Shown piece after piece: positions 51,492-60,237 of a stretch of DNA of 64,000 nt (positions are counted from its first letter, which is position 1; every line of letters starts with the position of its first letter). The stretch spans positions 62,001 through 126,000 of the forward strand of contig NZ_LNCD01000124.1 in NCBI RefSeq assembly GCF_001542405.1. The letters run 5' to 3'. The position numbers were made by a program, and so were the translations under genes. The DNA comes from Rhizobium altiplani. GTDB taxonomy: Bacteria; Pseudomonadota; Alphaproteobacteria; Rhizobiales; Rhizobiaceae. The notes beneath the pieces were generated by a model, which worked only from the letters and a program-made list of their open reading frames with translations, made no database searches and was not told the origin of the DNA.

Positions 51492-52453
51492 AACACCTTG
51501 AAGAAATCTCGGACTATCTCGCGCAGAATCGCGTTCTGCTCAGTGCTACCGGGATAATCGAAGTGCCCCGCATCCAATATGAAGGTTTCATTATATTTTG
51601 ATGTCGGAAGGGCGTTGGCCACCGCGAACTGGCAGGGCGGCGCGACGGCGGGGTCGAAGAGGGCGACGGCTGCGAGCATCGGCACCTCGATCCGGCTTGC
51701 GGCACTGGCCGCGTCGAACATCCGCAGGGTCTCGAGAACGCTTCCATGTGTCGTCTGGTATGTCTGCACGGAATCTGCGCTGCCGACGGTCGGAAGCGTC
51801 AGCCATAGCTCCCGGTCGCCGAAGGTCGGGACGACGAGGTGGCCGCGATCGATGCGCGGATCGAACGGGATCGCCAGCGCGCCGATGCCGCCGCCGAAGC
51901 TGACGCCGCTGTAGCCAATGTGGCCTGAGAGCCATGGATAAAGTGTGAGAAGCGACGAGACGGCAAGCCAGAGATCATCGACGCAGCCGCCGATGATGTA
52001 GGTGTTCGGGTTGTCGATACCCTGCAGAACATGCCCCGACGCATCGGCCGGAATGGGCGGGCGGGCGCTGAGCGACAGGCCACGGGCGCAGGGGAAGAAA
52101 ATGGCAGCTTCCTCGACAGGCAGGTCGAAATCGGGCACATCGCGGCCGCCATAGCCGTGGCCCACCACCAATCCGCGGCGCACCGGCAGCCGCCGTGGCA
52201 GGAGCAGCCAGCCGCCGATCTCGAATCCACCGGTCGAGGTGTAGGTGATGTCGAGGACCTGCCAGTCGGGATGCGTCAGGCTGCTCTTTCGAAGCACCGG
52301 CTGCGGGTCGGTGGCGATCGCTCGTTCGTATCGGGCCTGCCAGAACGCATCGAACCCCGGCGGCGCTTCGGGCGGAACGATCGCTCGGAGGTCGGCAAGG
52401 GTCATGCCGTAGGTGGGGTTAAAGGCGAAGGGGTGTGTGGTGGGAATGCTCAT
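51488..52453 (-). CDS. Acetylxylan esterase (AXE1)-like hydrolase
   Basis: A 321-residue alpha/beta hydrolase. The nucleophile is Ser in YSGVSFGGG, the Asp is in ALFDPAVAPP and the His in LDAGHFDYPG. GHGYGGRDVP before the nucleophile is an oxyanion-hole region. Family members deacetylate xylo-oligosaccharides or cephalosporin-type esters; no signal peptide is seen, so it would act on imported acetylated sugars. The ATG at 52453 lacks a clear ribosome site; the open frame extends to a TTG at 52510. It is divergent from the GH1 gene. Confidence 0.8.
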   Translation of the reverse strand: MSIPTTHPFAFNPTYGMTLADLRAIVPPEAPPGFDAFWQARYERAIATDPQPVLRKSSLTHPDWQVLDITYTSTGGFEIGGWLLLPRRLPVRRGLVVGHGYGGRDVPDFDLPVEEAAIFFPCARGLSLSARPPIPADASGHVLQGIDNPNTYIIGGCVDDLWLAVSSLLTLYPWLSGHIGYSGVSFGGGIGALAIPFDPRIDRGHLVVPTFGDRELWLTLPTVGSADSVQTYQTTHGSVLETLRMFDAASAASRIEVPMLAAVALFDPAVAPPCQFAVANALPTSKYNETFILDAGHFDYPGSTEQNAILREIVRDFFKVL

Positions 52454-52532
52454 GGGAGGGTTGTTTCGCGAAAGGGCGCGCAATGCAAGGCGGGAGCGCC
52501 TGATGCGCAAGGCGCCCCCCGGAATGGCTAAC

Positions 52533-52546
52533 CTGAAACGTTACAG
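52533..52546. promoter_or_regulatory. LacI-type palindrome between esterase and beta-glucosidase genes
   Basis: CTGAAACGTTACAG is CG-centred with one mismatched pair. It lies 78 bp before the GH1 start and 80 bp before the esterase start, in the position of a divergent operator. Confidence 0.55.
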
Positions 52547-52623
52547 CATTGTCATTTCCACGCTGTACAACATCGGTCCGCTTGGCTAAACCGCCTCTCG
52601 AAACCATGAAGAACGGGATTTCC

Positions 52624-53997
52624 ATGATCGATCCGAAGACCCTTGCTGCCCGCTTCCCGGGCGATTTCACGTTCGGCGTTGCGACGGCGGCGTTTCAGAT
52701 TGAAGGCGCTTCCAAGGCAGACGGCCGCAAGCCCTCCATCTGGGATGCCTTCTGCAACATGCCGGGTCGCGTATTCAACCGCGACAATGGCGATGTCGCC
52801 TGCGATCACTATAACAGGCTCGATCAGGACCTCGATCTCATCAAGTCCATGGGCGTCGAAGCCTACCGCTTCTCGATCGCCTGGCCACGCATCATTCCTG
52901 ATGGTACCGGCCCGGTAAACGAGGCGGGCCTCGATTTCTACGATCGTCTCGTCGATGGCTGCAAGGCGCGTGGCATCAAGACTTTCGCAACACTTTACCA
53001 TTGGGATCTGCCGCTGCTTCTCGCCGGCGACGGCGGCTGGACGGCGCGCTCGACGGCCTATGCATTCCAGCGCTACGCCAAGACAGTGATGGCCCGCCTC
53101 GGCGACCGCCTCGATAGCGTCGCGACCTTCAACGAGCCATGGTGCATCGTCTGGCTCAGCCATCTCTATGGCATTCATGCGCCGGGCGAACGCAATATGC
53201 AGGCAGCGCTTCACGCCATGCACCACATGAATCTCGCGCATGGCCTCGGCGTCGAAGCGATCCGCGCGGAAGCGCCCAACGTGCCTGTAGGCCTCGTGCT
53301 CAACGCTATGTCCGTCATGCCGGGCTCCGACAGCGCTGCCGACATGGCGGCTGGCGAACGCGCGCACCAGTTCCACAACGGCGCCTTCTTCGATCCGGTC
53401 TTCAAGGGCGAGTATCCGAAGGAGTTCCTGGAAGCGCTCGGCGAGCGCATGCCTGTTGTGGAAGAGGGTGATCTCAAGATCATCAATCAGAAGCTCGACT
53501 GGTGGGGCCTCAACTATTACACGCCGTTGCGAGTTGCTGATGATCCGGCAAAGAACGGCGACTTCCCCTGGACTGTCGAGGCGCCACGCGTCAGCGACGT
53601 GAAGACCGATATCGGCTGGGAAGTGTATGCGCCTGGCCTGAAGAACGTCGTCGAGGATCTCTATCGCCGCTACGAGCTGCCGGAGTGCTACATCACCGAG
53701 AACGGCGCCTGCTACAACATGGACGTCGTCAACGGCGAGGTCGACGACCAGCCGCGCCTCGACTATTACAGCGAGCACCTCGATACCGTCGCCGACCTGA
53801 TCAAGGACGGGTATCCGATGCGCGGCTACTTCGCCTGGAGCCTGATGGACAATTTCGAATGGGCCGAGGGCTACCGGATGCGGTTCGGCCTCGTCCATGT
53901 TGATTACGAGACCCAGGTCCGCACGCTAAAGAAGAGCGGCAAGTGGTACAGCGAACTTGCGGCACAGTTCCCGAAGGGCAACCACAAGAGCAGCTGA
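52624..53997 (+). CDS. GH1 family beta-glucosidase
   Basis: A 457-residue glycoside hydrolase of family 1. The acid/base is E171 in TFNEPW and the nucleophile E358 in YITENG. GFATAAFQIEG-like start (FGVATAAFQIEG) and FSIAWPRIIPDG are family hallmarks. No signal peptide, so it hydrolyses imported beta-glucosides such as cellobiose or plant aryl glucosides. GGGA five bases before the ATG at 52624 decides the start. It is divergent from the coupled esterases, with a LacI-type box between. Confidence 0.95.
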   Translation: MIDPKTLAARFPGDFTFGVATAAFQIEGASKADGRKPSIWDAFCNMPGRVFNRDNGDVACDHYNRLDQDLDLIKSMGVEAYRFSIAWPRIIPDGTGPVNEAGLDFYDRLVDGCKARGIKTFATLYHWDLPLLLAGDGGWTARSTAYAFQRYAKTVMARLGDRLDSVATFNEPWCIVWLSHLYGIHAPGERNMQAALHAMHHMNLAHGLGVEAIRAEAPNVPVGLVLNAMSVMPGSDSAADMAAGERAHQFHNGAFFDPVFKGEYPKEFLEALGERMPVVEEGDLKIINQKLDWWGLNYYTPLRVADDPAKNGDFPWTVEAPRVSDVKTDIGWEVYAPGLKNVVEDLYRRYELPECYITENGACYNMDVVNGEVDDQPRLDYYSEHLDTVADLIKDGYPMRGYFAWSLMDNFEWAEGYRMRFGLVHVDYETQVRTLKKSGKWYSELAAQFPKGNHKSS

Positions 53998-54040
53998 CGA
54001 GCGCATGGCGCGAATCGGCGCCGTGGCTTAAACCGTGCGC

Positions 54041-54589
54041 ATGGAAAAGCCGCTCTTCCTCTATGCGCTCTGCGGCAGCCAGCGAAAGGCTTCGACCAAT
54101 CGCCGGCTGCTCGAAGCCCTGCGGGATAATGCGCCCGCAGGCGTCGTAGTCGAAATCTGCGAGCTGATCGGCGAGCTGCCGATCTTCAACCCGGACCGCG
54201 AGGGCGAGAACACGCCAGCGATCGTCGAAGAGTTTGCAGCCAAGATCCGTGCGGCCAACGGCATTATCGTCGCATGTCCGGAATATGCCCATGGCCTGCC
54301 CGGGGGATTGAAGAACGCGCTTGATTGGCTCGTTTCCCGCGACGAAGTGCCGTTCAAGCCCGCAATGATTGCGCATGCCTCGCATCGCGGCGATTTCGCC
54401 CTCGAGCAGTTGACCGAAGTACTGAAGACGATGTCGCTGCGGCTTGTCGACGAGGCTTTTCTAAAGATCTCGTTGCTTGGCAAGACGGATGGCGGACAAT
54501 CTGACGTCCTTGCCGAAGCCGTGAAAAGTGGCCTTCTCGTATCTGTGCTTGTAAAATTCTGCGCTGCAATCAATCGCGTTGGCGTCTGA
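54041..54589 (+). CDS. NADPH-dependent FMN reductase family protein
   Basis: A 182-residue flavodoxin-like fold protein. FMN phosphate-binding loop GSQRKASTNRRLLEAL near residue 12, and CPEYAHGLPGGLKNALDW, the PEY(x)GxPxxLKNxxDW motif. It probably reduces quinones, nitro-compounds or chromate with NAD(P)H. The start is ATG 54041 or GTG 54035; no ribosome site is visible, and it lies 43 bp behind the GH1 gene, so it may be read from that transcript. Confidence 0.88.
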   Translation: MEKPLFLYALCGSQRKASTNRRLLEALRDNAPAGVVVEICELIGELPIFNPDREGENTPAIVEEFAAKIRAANGIIVACPEYAHGLPGGLKNALDWLVSRDEVPFKPAMIAHASHRGDFALEQLTEVLKTMSLRLVDEAFLKISLLGKTDGGQSDVLAEAVKSGLLVSVLVKFCAAINRVGV

Positions 54590-54755
54590 CTCATTCCATC
54601 AAGCTGCGGAAAACATTGCGTAATCAATGTATTTTCCTGATGCTTTGGGGGCTAGCGGTTATGGCGAAAAAATCGCCGATGATTAATCGTTACATCGATC
54701 CCTTAACCGTTTTTTGAGCCCTGGCTGGCAGACTTCCGTGATCGGGGAGCAATGA

Positions 54756-56966
54756 ATGCGGGCAATTTTCGGGGGCAACAGGAAAGTATCGGGCATCGGT
54801 CGTCATGCGACGGTCGCCGGCGTGCTTTTCTCCTTTGCCATTGTTGTCGCAATTGTCACGACGCTCGTGTTGAGCGCGCTCGAGCGCGTTGCGGATCGAT
54901 CCAACGTGCTGGATGACGAGCGCTCCCGTGAAACTGTCTCCGGCGCCCTGAAGACCTTCGAGATGCAGTTGGGCGCGACGCTCAACGATTATGCAGCCTG
55001 GGACGATGCCGCGGTGAACGTCTATGCCCCCGATGGCATGGCCTGGACGATCAGCAATTACGGCGAAATGTCGGTCAACAGCTCCCTCTTCGATATGGCA
55101 ATCGTGATCGATGACGAGAAGAAGTCGATCATGGCCTATCAGGAAGGCAAGCCGATGGAAGGCGCGCTGGACGATTTCTTCTCGCCCGCGCTCTGGTCAC
55201 TCTTCGACAAGGTGAAAGCGGCGGGCCTGCAGGACAACCCGGAGGCGACAGGTTTCGTCGATACCAAATCCGGTATTGCGGCGGTCGGCGTCGCTCTGGT
55301 GCGCGAGAAATCCGGCGCGCTCGATATGCCGGCAGGAAAACATCGCTATCTCATCTTTGCCCGCCACCTAGGTTCCGAGAGGGTGGCCGAACTTGGCGCG
55401 ACCTATGTGGTCGACGGTTTGAAGCTGGTCGCCCCTGATTTCGAAGCCCCGTATTCGGTGGCGATCGCCGACGCCAAAGCGGCCATGCTCGGCAAGCTCA
55501 TTTGGCTGTCGCGGGGGCCCGGCGATATCGGCTATGGCGAAGTTCGTCCGATGGTCGTCAAGGCACTCGGACTTGTCGGCTTGTTCTTCATCGTTCTGCT
55601 CATCATCGGTTGGCTGGCGCTACGCCGCCTCAAGGCCGAGGAAATCATTGCCCGAGAAGAAGCCAATCGTGACCGGTTGAGCGGCCTGTTGAACCGAGAT
55701 GGGCTTGGAACCGCGATCGACGCCTTCGTTGCCGAGGCAGCGCAAACGCATCGCAATGTCCTCATCCTCTATCTCGATCTCGACGGCTTCAAGGAAGTCA
55801 ACGACGCTTATGGTCATGGCACCGGCGATCAGCTGATCCGCGCGGTCGCAGCTGGCCTCAACGTGCTCATTCCTGTGGGCGCCGTGCTCGCCCGCATCGG
55901 CGGCGACGAGTTCGCCATAGCCTTTGTCTCCGAAAGTGAGCACGCCGTTGCCCTGCAGCTTTCCGAGCAGATCCTGGACTTCCTCGCAGAACCGCTGGAG
56001 ATTGGCCGGCGCGTCGTCGTCATCGGTGCAAGCATCGGCATCGCCATGTCGGAGGGTGGTGCGATCGACCGCGAGGAACTGGTGCGCCGGGCTGACCTTG
56101 CCATGTACAAGGCCAAGGAAGCCGGCCGTGCACGCATGACGCTTTACGATCCAGCCATGGACGCCGACCGGGCCGAGCGCAATGCGCTGGAACTCGATTT
56201 GCGGATGGCGATCGAAGGCGGTGATTTGCAGATTGCCTATCAGCCGCTGATCGATGCTGCGACCCATGAAATGACGGGCGTCGAGGCGTTGGTGCGATGG
56301 AACCGCCCGGGTCACGGGCCGGTCTCGCCTGAAGTGTTTATCCCCATTGCGGAAACCAGCGGGCTTATCGAAGCGCTGGGGCTCTTTGTTTTGCGCAAGG
56401 CCTGCGAGACAGCCAAGCAATGGCCGGAACTGCGCATCTCGGTCAATGTTTCTCCGGGGCAGTTCCGTAATCCGGCCTTTGTCGACTATGTCCGATACGT
56501 GCTGAAGCAGACGGAGATCGAGGCCAAGCGGGTGACCCTTGAAGTCACCGAAGGTTACATGATCCAGAACCCTCAGCGTACCCGGCAGGCGATCGAGCGA
56601 CTGAAGACACTCGGCGTCAAGGTTGCGCTCGACGACTTCGGCTCGGGCTTTTCTTCCATCGGCTACCTGCGCCAGTTCGGCTTCGACCGCATCAAGATCG
56701 ACCGCTCGCTGGTCATGGACATCCTGGAAAGCGACAGCCAACGCGAAATGCTGCAGGCGACGGTGGCACTTGCCCGCTCGCTCGACATTCCGGTCACGGC
56801 CGAGGGTATCGAGACCGAAGAGCAGGGCATTGCGGTGCGGCTCTTCGGCTGTGATACGTTACAGGGCTACTTCTTTGGCCGGCCGATGCCGGCCGATCAG
56901 ATCACCGAACGGCTGATGCGGTCGCGCGCGGCAAAGGTCACCACCCGCCGCACCAACGCCGCCTAA
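54756..56966 (+). CDS. CHASE4-GGDEF-EAL membrane protein
   Basis: A 736-residue cyclic-di-GMP enzyme. Two membrane helices (about 20-42 and 268-290) enclose a periplasmic CHASE4-like sensor (NDYAAWDDA near 78-86). The GGDEF domain keeps GGDEF at 382-386 but lacks the upstream RxxD inhibitory site. The EAL domain keeps EAL at 510-512, DDFGSGFSS and KIDRS, so both synthesis and breakdown are possible. The 166 bp upstream holds an AT-rich promoter-like stretch. No neighbour suggests which signal is sensed. Confidence 0.94.
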   Translation: MRAIFGGNRKVSGIGRHATVAGVLFSFAIVVAIVTTLVLSALERVADRSNVLDDERSRETVSGALKTFEMQLGATLNDYAAWDDAAVNVYAPDGMAWTISNYGEMSVNSSLFDMAIVIDDEKKSIMAYQEGKPMEGALDDFFSPALWSLFDKVKAAGLQDNPEATGFVDTKSGIAAVGVALVREKSGALDMPAGKHRYLIFARHLGSERVAELGATYVVDGLKLVAPDFEAPYSVAIADAKAAMLGKLIWLSRGPGDIGYGEVRPMVVKALGLVGLFFIVLLIIGWLALRRLKAEEIIAREEANRDRLSGLLNRDGLGTAIDAFVAEAAQTHRNVLILYLDLDGFKEVNDAYGHGTGDQLIRAVAAGLNVLIPVGAVLARIGGDEFAIAFVSESEHAVALQLSEQILDFLAEPLEIGRRVVVIGASIGIAMSEGGAIDREELVRRADLAMYKAKEAGRARMTLYDPAMDADRAERNALELDLRMAIEGGDLQIAYQPLIDAATHEMTGVEALVRWNRPGHGPVSPEVFIPIAETSGLIEALGLFVLRKACETAKQWPELRISVNVSPGQFRNPAFVDYVRYVLKQTEIEAKRVTLEVTEGYMIQNPQRTRQAIERLKTLGVKVALDDFGSGFSSIGYLRQFGFDRIKIDRSLVMDILESDSQREMLQATVALARSLDIPVTAEGIETEEQGIAVRLFGCDTLQGYFFGRPMPADQITERLMRSRAAKVTTRRTNAA

Positions 56967-57908
56967 TCAGGTTCCGATGTGCTTTTGGCCACGCTTCTTG
57001 GCGAGCGCGATCTGATGCTGCCGCTGGCGGTAGCGCAGGCGGTCGTCTTCGCTGCGCGTGCTGTAGCAGTTGCTGCAGGAAACGCCTTCCTCGTAGTGAG
57101 GTGAGGTGATCTCCTCAGCTGTTATCGGATTGCGGCAGGCGTGGCAAAGCTTGTGTTCGCCTTCCTTTAGGCCATGCTCGACCGAGACGCGCTCGTCGAA
57201 GACGAAGCAGGCGCCATCCCAGAGGCTTTCTTCCTGCGGGACTTCCTCGAGATACTTCAGGATGCCGCCCTTGAGGTGATAGACCTCCTCGAAGCCCTGC
57301 TCCTTCATGAAGGCGGTTGCCTTCTCGCAGCGGATGCCGCCGGTGCAATACATGGCGATCTTCGGCTTGTTGTGCAGGCCGGTATTGTTGCGCACCCAGT
57401 CCGGAAACTCGCGGAAGGTCTTCGTATTCGGGTCAACAGCACCGCGGAAGATGCCGATTGCCGTCTCATAGTCGTTGCGCGTGTCGATGACGATCGTATC
57501 GGGATCGGAGATCAGCGCATTCCAGTCCTCCGGCGCGACATAGGTGCCGACCACCTTGTTCGGATCGATGTTCTCGACGCCCATGGTGACGATCTCTTTC
57601 TTGAGCTTCACCTTCATGCGCAGGAATGGCATCTTCGATGCGTGGCTTTCCTTGTGCTCGAGCGCGGCAAATTCCGGCTGCGCGCACAGGTAGGCGAGCA
57701 CTGTCTTGATGCCCGCGTCCGGTCCGGCGATCGTGCCGTTGATCCCCTCGTGCGCCAGAAGCAGCGTACCCTTCACGCCATTGTCTTCGCAAAGTGCCTG
57801 CAGCGGCTCGCGCAGGCTTTCGAAGCGCGGCACGGAAACAAAATGGTAAAGCGCCGCGACGAGAAAAGGGCTCGCCGCTGCCGTCGGTTGGGTCAGCGTG
57901 TCTGTCAT
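56967..57908 (-). CDS. trhO: tRNA uridine(34) hydroxylase (rhodanese family)
   Basis: A 313-residue TrhO/YceA protein. An N-terminal ferredoxin-like domain (about 15-110) is followed by a rhodanese domain with the catalytic Cys in MYCTGGIRCEKA. The C-terminus has two Cys pairs (CHAC and CSNC), a probable zinc site. It hydroxylates U34 of certain tRNAs using oxygen, a step toward 5-methoxy- or carboxymethoxy-uridine. The start ATGA overlaps the CHAD gene stop by four bases, so it is the third gene of a CYTH-CHAD-trhO operon. Confidence 0.93.
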   Translation of the reverse strand: MTDTLTQPTAAASPFLVAALYHFVSVPRFESLREPLQALCEDNGVKGTLLLAHEGINGTIAGPDAGIKTVLAYLCAQPEFAALEHKESHASKMPFLRMKVKLKKEIVTMGVENIDPNKVVGTYVAPEDWNALISDPDTIVIDTRNDYETAIGIFRGAVDPNTKTFREFPDWVRNNTGLHNKPKIAMYCTGGIRCEKATAFMKEQGFEEVYHLKGGILKYLEEVPQEESLWDGACFVFDERVSVEHGLKEGEHKLCHACRNPITAEEITSPHYEEGVSCSNCYSTRSEDDRLRYRQRQHQIALAKKRGQKHIGT

Positions 57909-58870
57909 GCGGCTGGAAATACAGGTTTCGGCCCGCGAACGCAATCGGCGGGATCGTCGCGGTTAGCAACGGCCCTCCAGAGCAGCGCGATCCGGTCCGA
58001 TTCCTTGTCATAATCTTTCGGGAACACATCCTCGGCACGGTCCAGCGCTGCATTCCGATCTTCCTGCTGGCGGAAGATGATGGCGTCGAGCAGACGGGCG
58101 AGATCGTCGGCACTCGGAAAAAAGTGCGGCTCTGCCTCGACGAGTTCGCAGAGCACATCGAGATCGTGGACGTGACCGAGCAGATCAACGAGTTGGCTGG
58201 CCGCTTCGTACTTCGCCTTCATTGCCGTCGGCCACAGGGAGCGGAGAAGAGTGTGATAGGCGCGGTAGTCCTGCGTCCGTTTGCGCAATGTATGGAAGGT
58301 TTCCGCCGAGGCTTCGTCATGACAGGAGGCAATTGCTTTCTGCGCTCCGCGGACGGTTTTTCGCCAGCCTTTGGCGATCAGTCGCGCATTCCTGCTCTGA
58401 CGGCCGTTGAACTCGATTGTGTCGAGCGCGGCGATGGCCTCCCCAAGCATGCCGGGTATTTCCGATAGCCGCTGCTCCAGGCCGCTCTCGGCGGCCCCAA
58501 GCATACGATCGCGGCGCATCTCGAGTGCAGAGACGATGCGCTCGAGTGTCTCACCCTCCTCGGCATCGCGCGCGTTCTCCTTCAGGTAGACGGCAGTGTC
58601 GATCAGCGCCGCGGCATCACGGATTGTGGAGACGGATTTGGCGACGTCGCGGAGCCTGGCGTTCTCCCGCTCGCGAAAGGCCGGGATGTCCCTGGCGACG
58701 AGGCGATAGAGCGAGCGAACGCGTTTCAGGTTCTTGCGGAAGTCATGGATGGCCTCGTGCGTGCCATTCGGCCTCTCTTCAATAATGTCTATCGCCTCTC
58801 GCAGGTGGCCAGCGGCCGCTCTACGAAATTCGTCTGTGAGATGGTGGTCAGGCCGTATGCGAAAAGGCAT
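57905..58870 (-). CDS. CHAD domain-containing protein
   Basis: A 321-residue cytoplasmic protein made of a CHAD domain: helical, with conserved His residues in HDFRKNLKRVRSLYRLV and FHTLRKRTQDYRAYHTLL. CHAD domains bind inorganic polyphosphate. The frame opens 22 codons earlier, but I place the start at the ATG at 58870 (MPFRIRPDHH), which overlaps the CYTH gene by 23 bp. It ends overlapping trhO. Association with CYTH is the rule in bacteria. Confidence 0.9.
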   Translation of the reverse strand: MPFRIRPDHHLTDEFRRAAAGHLREAIDIIEERPNGTHEAIHDFRKNLKRVRSLYRLVARDIPAFRERENARLRDVAKSVSTIRDAAALIDTAVYLKENARDAEEGETLERIVSALEMRRDRMLGAAESGLEQRLSEIPGMLGEAIAALDTIEFNGRQSRNARLIAKGWRKTVRGAQKAIASCHDEASAETFHTLRKRTQDYRAYHTLLRSLWPTAMKAKYEAASQLVDLLGHVHDLDVLCELVEAEPHFFPSADDLARLLDAIIFRQQEDRNAALDRAEDVFPKDYDKESDRIALLWRAVANRDDPADCVRGPKPVFPAA

Positions 58871-59336
58871 GCCTATCGTGCTCGAATTCGGTGGCAAGGG
58901 CCTGATTTGAGTAGCGGAAATCACCTGTAACTTCACGGCCGATCCAGGCGGGCAGCGTTGGATTGTCGTCTTCCGAATCCATTTCGACTTCTGCGATTAC
59001 CAGTCCGTGGTGCTCGCCGGCGAAGACATCGACCTCCCAGACAAAACCATCATGGGGGACGCGGTGGCGCGTCTTCTCGATGACAATGCCGACTGCCTCC
59101 TTCAAGAGCTCTTCAGCGTCGCCAACAGGGATATCGTACTCGAATTCGTCGCGCGTCATCGTGCTGCGGCCTATCTTGACCGTCAGCCGTGCTTTCTTGT
59201 CATCCAGCACACGAATGCGGACCGATCGGTCGTCCATGGAGGCAATGTAGCCCTGCCGTAGCTTCGATTTCGTCTCGGCTTCGGAACGCCATGCATCGCT
59301 GCGTACTAGAAACTTCCGCTCGATTTCTTTCGCCAT
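58848..59336 (-). CDS. CYTH domain protein (triphosphate tunnel metalloenzyme)
   Basis: A 162-residue CYTH protein. The N-terminal signature EIERKFL (ExExK) and Arg/Lys/Glu-rich strands (SVRIRVLDDKKARLTVKIGR, GFVWEVDVFAGEHHGLVIAEVEMD split over strands) form the tunnel. Bacterial stand-alone members are triphosphatases cleaving inorganic triphosphate; adenylate cyclase (CyaB) activity is known in some. It leads the CYTH-CHAD-trhO operon with AAGG or GGA before the ATG. Confidence 0.92.
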   Translation of the reverse strand: MAKEIERKFLVRSDAWRSEAETKSKLRQGYIASMDDRSVRIRVLDDKKARLTVKIGRSTMTRDEFEYDIPVGDAEELLKEAVGIVIEKTRHRVPHDGFVWEVDVFAGEHHGLVIAEVEMDSEDDNPTLPAWIGREVTGDFRYSNQALATEFEHDRHAFSHTA

Positions 59337-59491
59337 TTCCGATGACCTTTTGTGACGATTTTATTACGCTAGCCTAATTTTCCCGCTATGGGTACCCATT
59401 CTGTTACGAGGATAGGTTTTGTCTCGACAAAGCGCACCCTTGGAGGTATTTCGAGACCCGAATTCAATCGTTTCAAAAGGATCACGCGGCC

Positions 59492-60130
59492 ATGGGCGAA
59501 AAGACAGAAAAGCTCCTTTCCATCCTGAAACTTCAGCCTGTTGTACCGGTTCTGATCGTCGATGACGTCAAGTCCGCGGTTTCGCTGGCGCGTGCTCTTG
59601 TCGCAGGCGGCCTGAAGGCGATCGAAATCACCATGCGCACGCCAGCCGCCCTCGATGCCGTTCGCGCCGTTGCCGACGAGGTCGAAGGCGCTGAGGTGGG
59701 TGCCGGCACCATTCTCAACGCCGCCCATTGGGATGCCGCGGTCGCTGCCGGCTCGAAATTCGTCGTCAGCCCGGGCGCGACGCAGGAGCTGCTGGATGCG
59801 GCCCGCAATTCCTCCGTTCCGCTGCTGCCGGGTGCTGCAACCGCAAGCGAGGTCATGGCGCTGCGCGAGGAAGGCTACAAGGTGCTGAAGTTCTTCCCGG
59901 CAGAACAGGCTGGCGGCGCTGCCTATCTCAAGGCGCTGTCCTCGCCGCTCGCAGGTACAGTCTTCTGCCCGACCGGCGGCATCTCGCTGAAGAATGCGAT
60001 GGATTACCTGTCGCTGCCGAACGTTATCTGCGTCGGCGGCTCCTGGGTGGCTCCGAAGGAATTGGTTGCTGCGGGCGATTGGGCCGGCATCACCAAGCTC
60101 GCGTCGGAAGCCGCTGCACTGAAGGCTTGA
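59492..60130 (+). CDS. eda: 2-keto-3-deoxy-6-phosphogluconate (KDPG) aldolase
   Basis: A 212-residue class I aldolase trimer. The Schiff-base lysine is K133 in VLKFFPAE, general base E45 and R49 in EITMRT, and CPTGGI binds the phosphate, matching the E. coli Eda numbering. It splits KDPG into pyruvate and glyceraldehyde 3-phosphate, the last step of the Entner-Doudoroff pathway, which is the main hexose route in rhizobia. It stands alone here, without edd. AAAGGA is nine or ten bases before the ATG. A terminator follows. Confidence 0.95.
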   Translation: MGEKTEKLLSILKLQPVVPVLIVDDVKSAVSLARALVAGGLKAIEITMRTPAALDAVRAVADEVEGAEVGAGTILNAAHWDAAVAAGSKFVVSPGATQELLDAARNSSVPLLPGAATASEVMALREEGYKVLKFFPAEQAGGAAYLKALSSPLAGTVFCPTGGISLKNAMDYLSLPNVICVGGSWVAPKELVAAGDWAGITKLASEAAALKA

Positions 60131-60151
60131 TTCCAGGATAAACGGCATTTC

Positions 60152-60186
60152 ATGCAGGCGGAATTTCCGCCTGCATTTGTATTTTG
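60152..60186 (+). terminator. Rho-independent terminator after eda
   Basis: ATGCAGGCGGAA pairs with TTCCGCCTGCAT around a single T (in practice a 5-base loop), followed by TTGTATTTTG. Confidence 0.8.
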
Positions 60187-60237
60187 GGCGTCAGCACCTA
60201 TCTCCCATTTGGCCTCTAGACAGGGAGATGATGAGGA

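Noticed and set aside
52552..53898. 448-codon minus-strand open frame over the beta-glucosidase
   Set aside because: Antisense shadow; the plus strand holds both GH1 catalytic Glu motifs.
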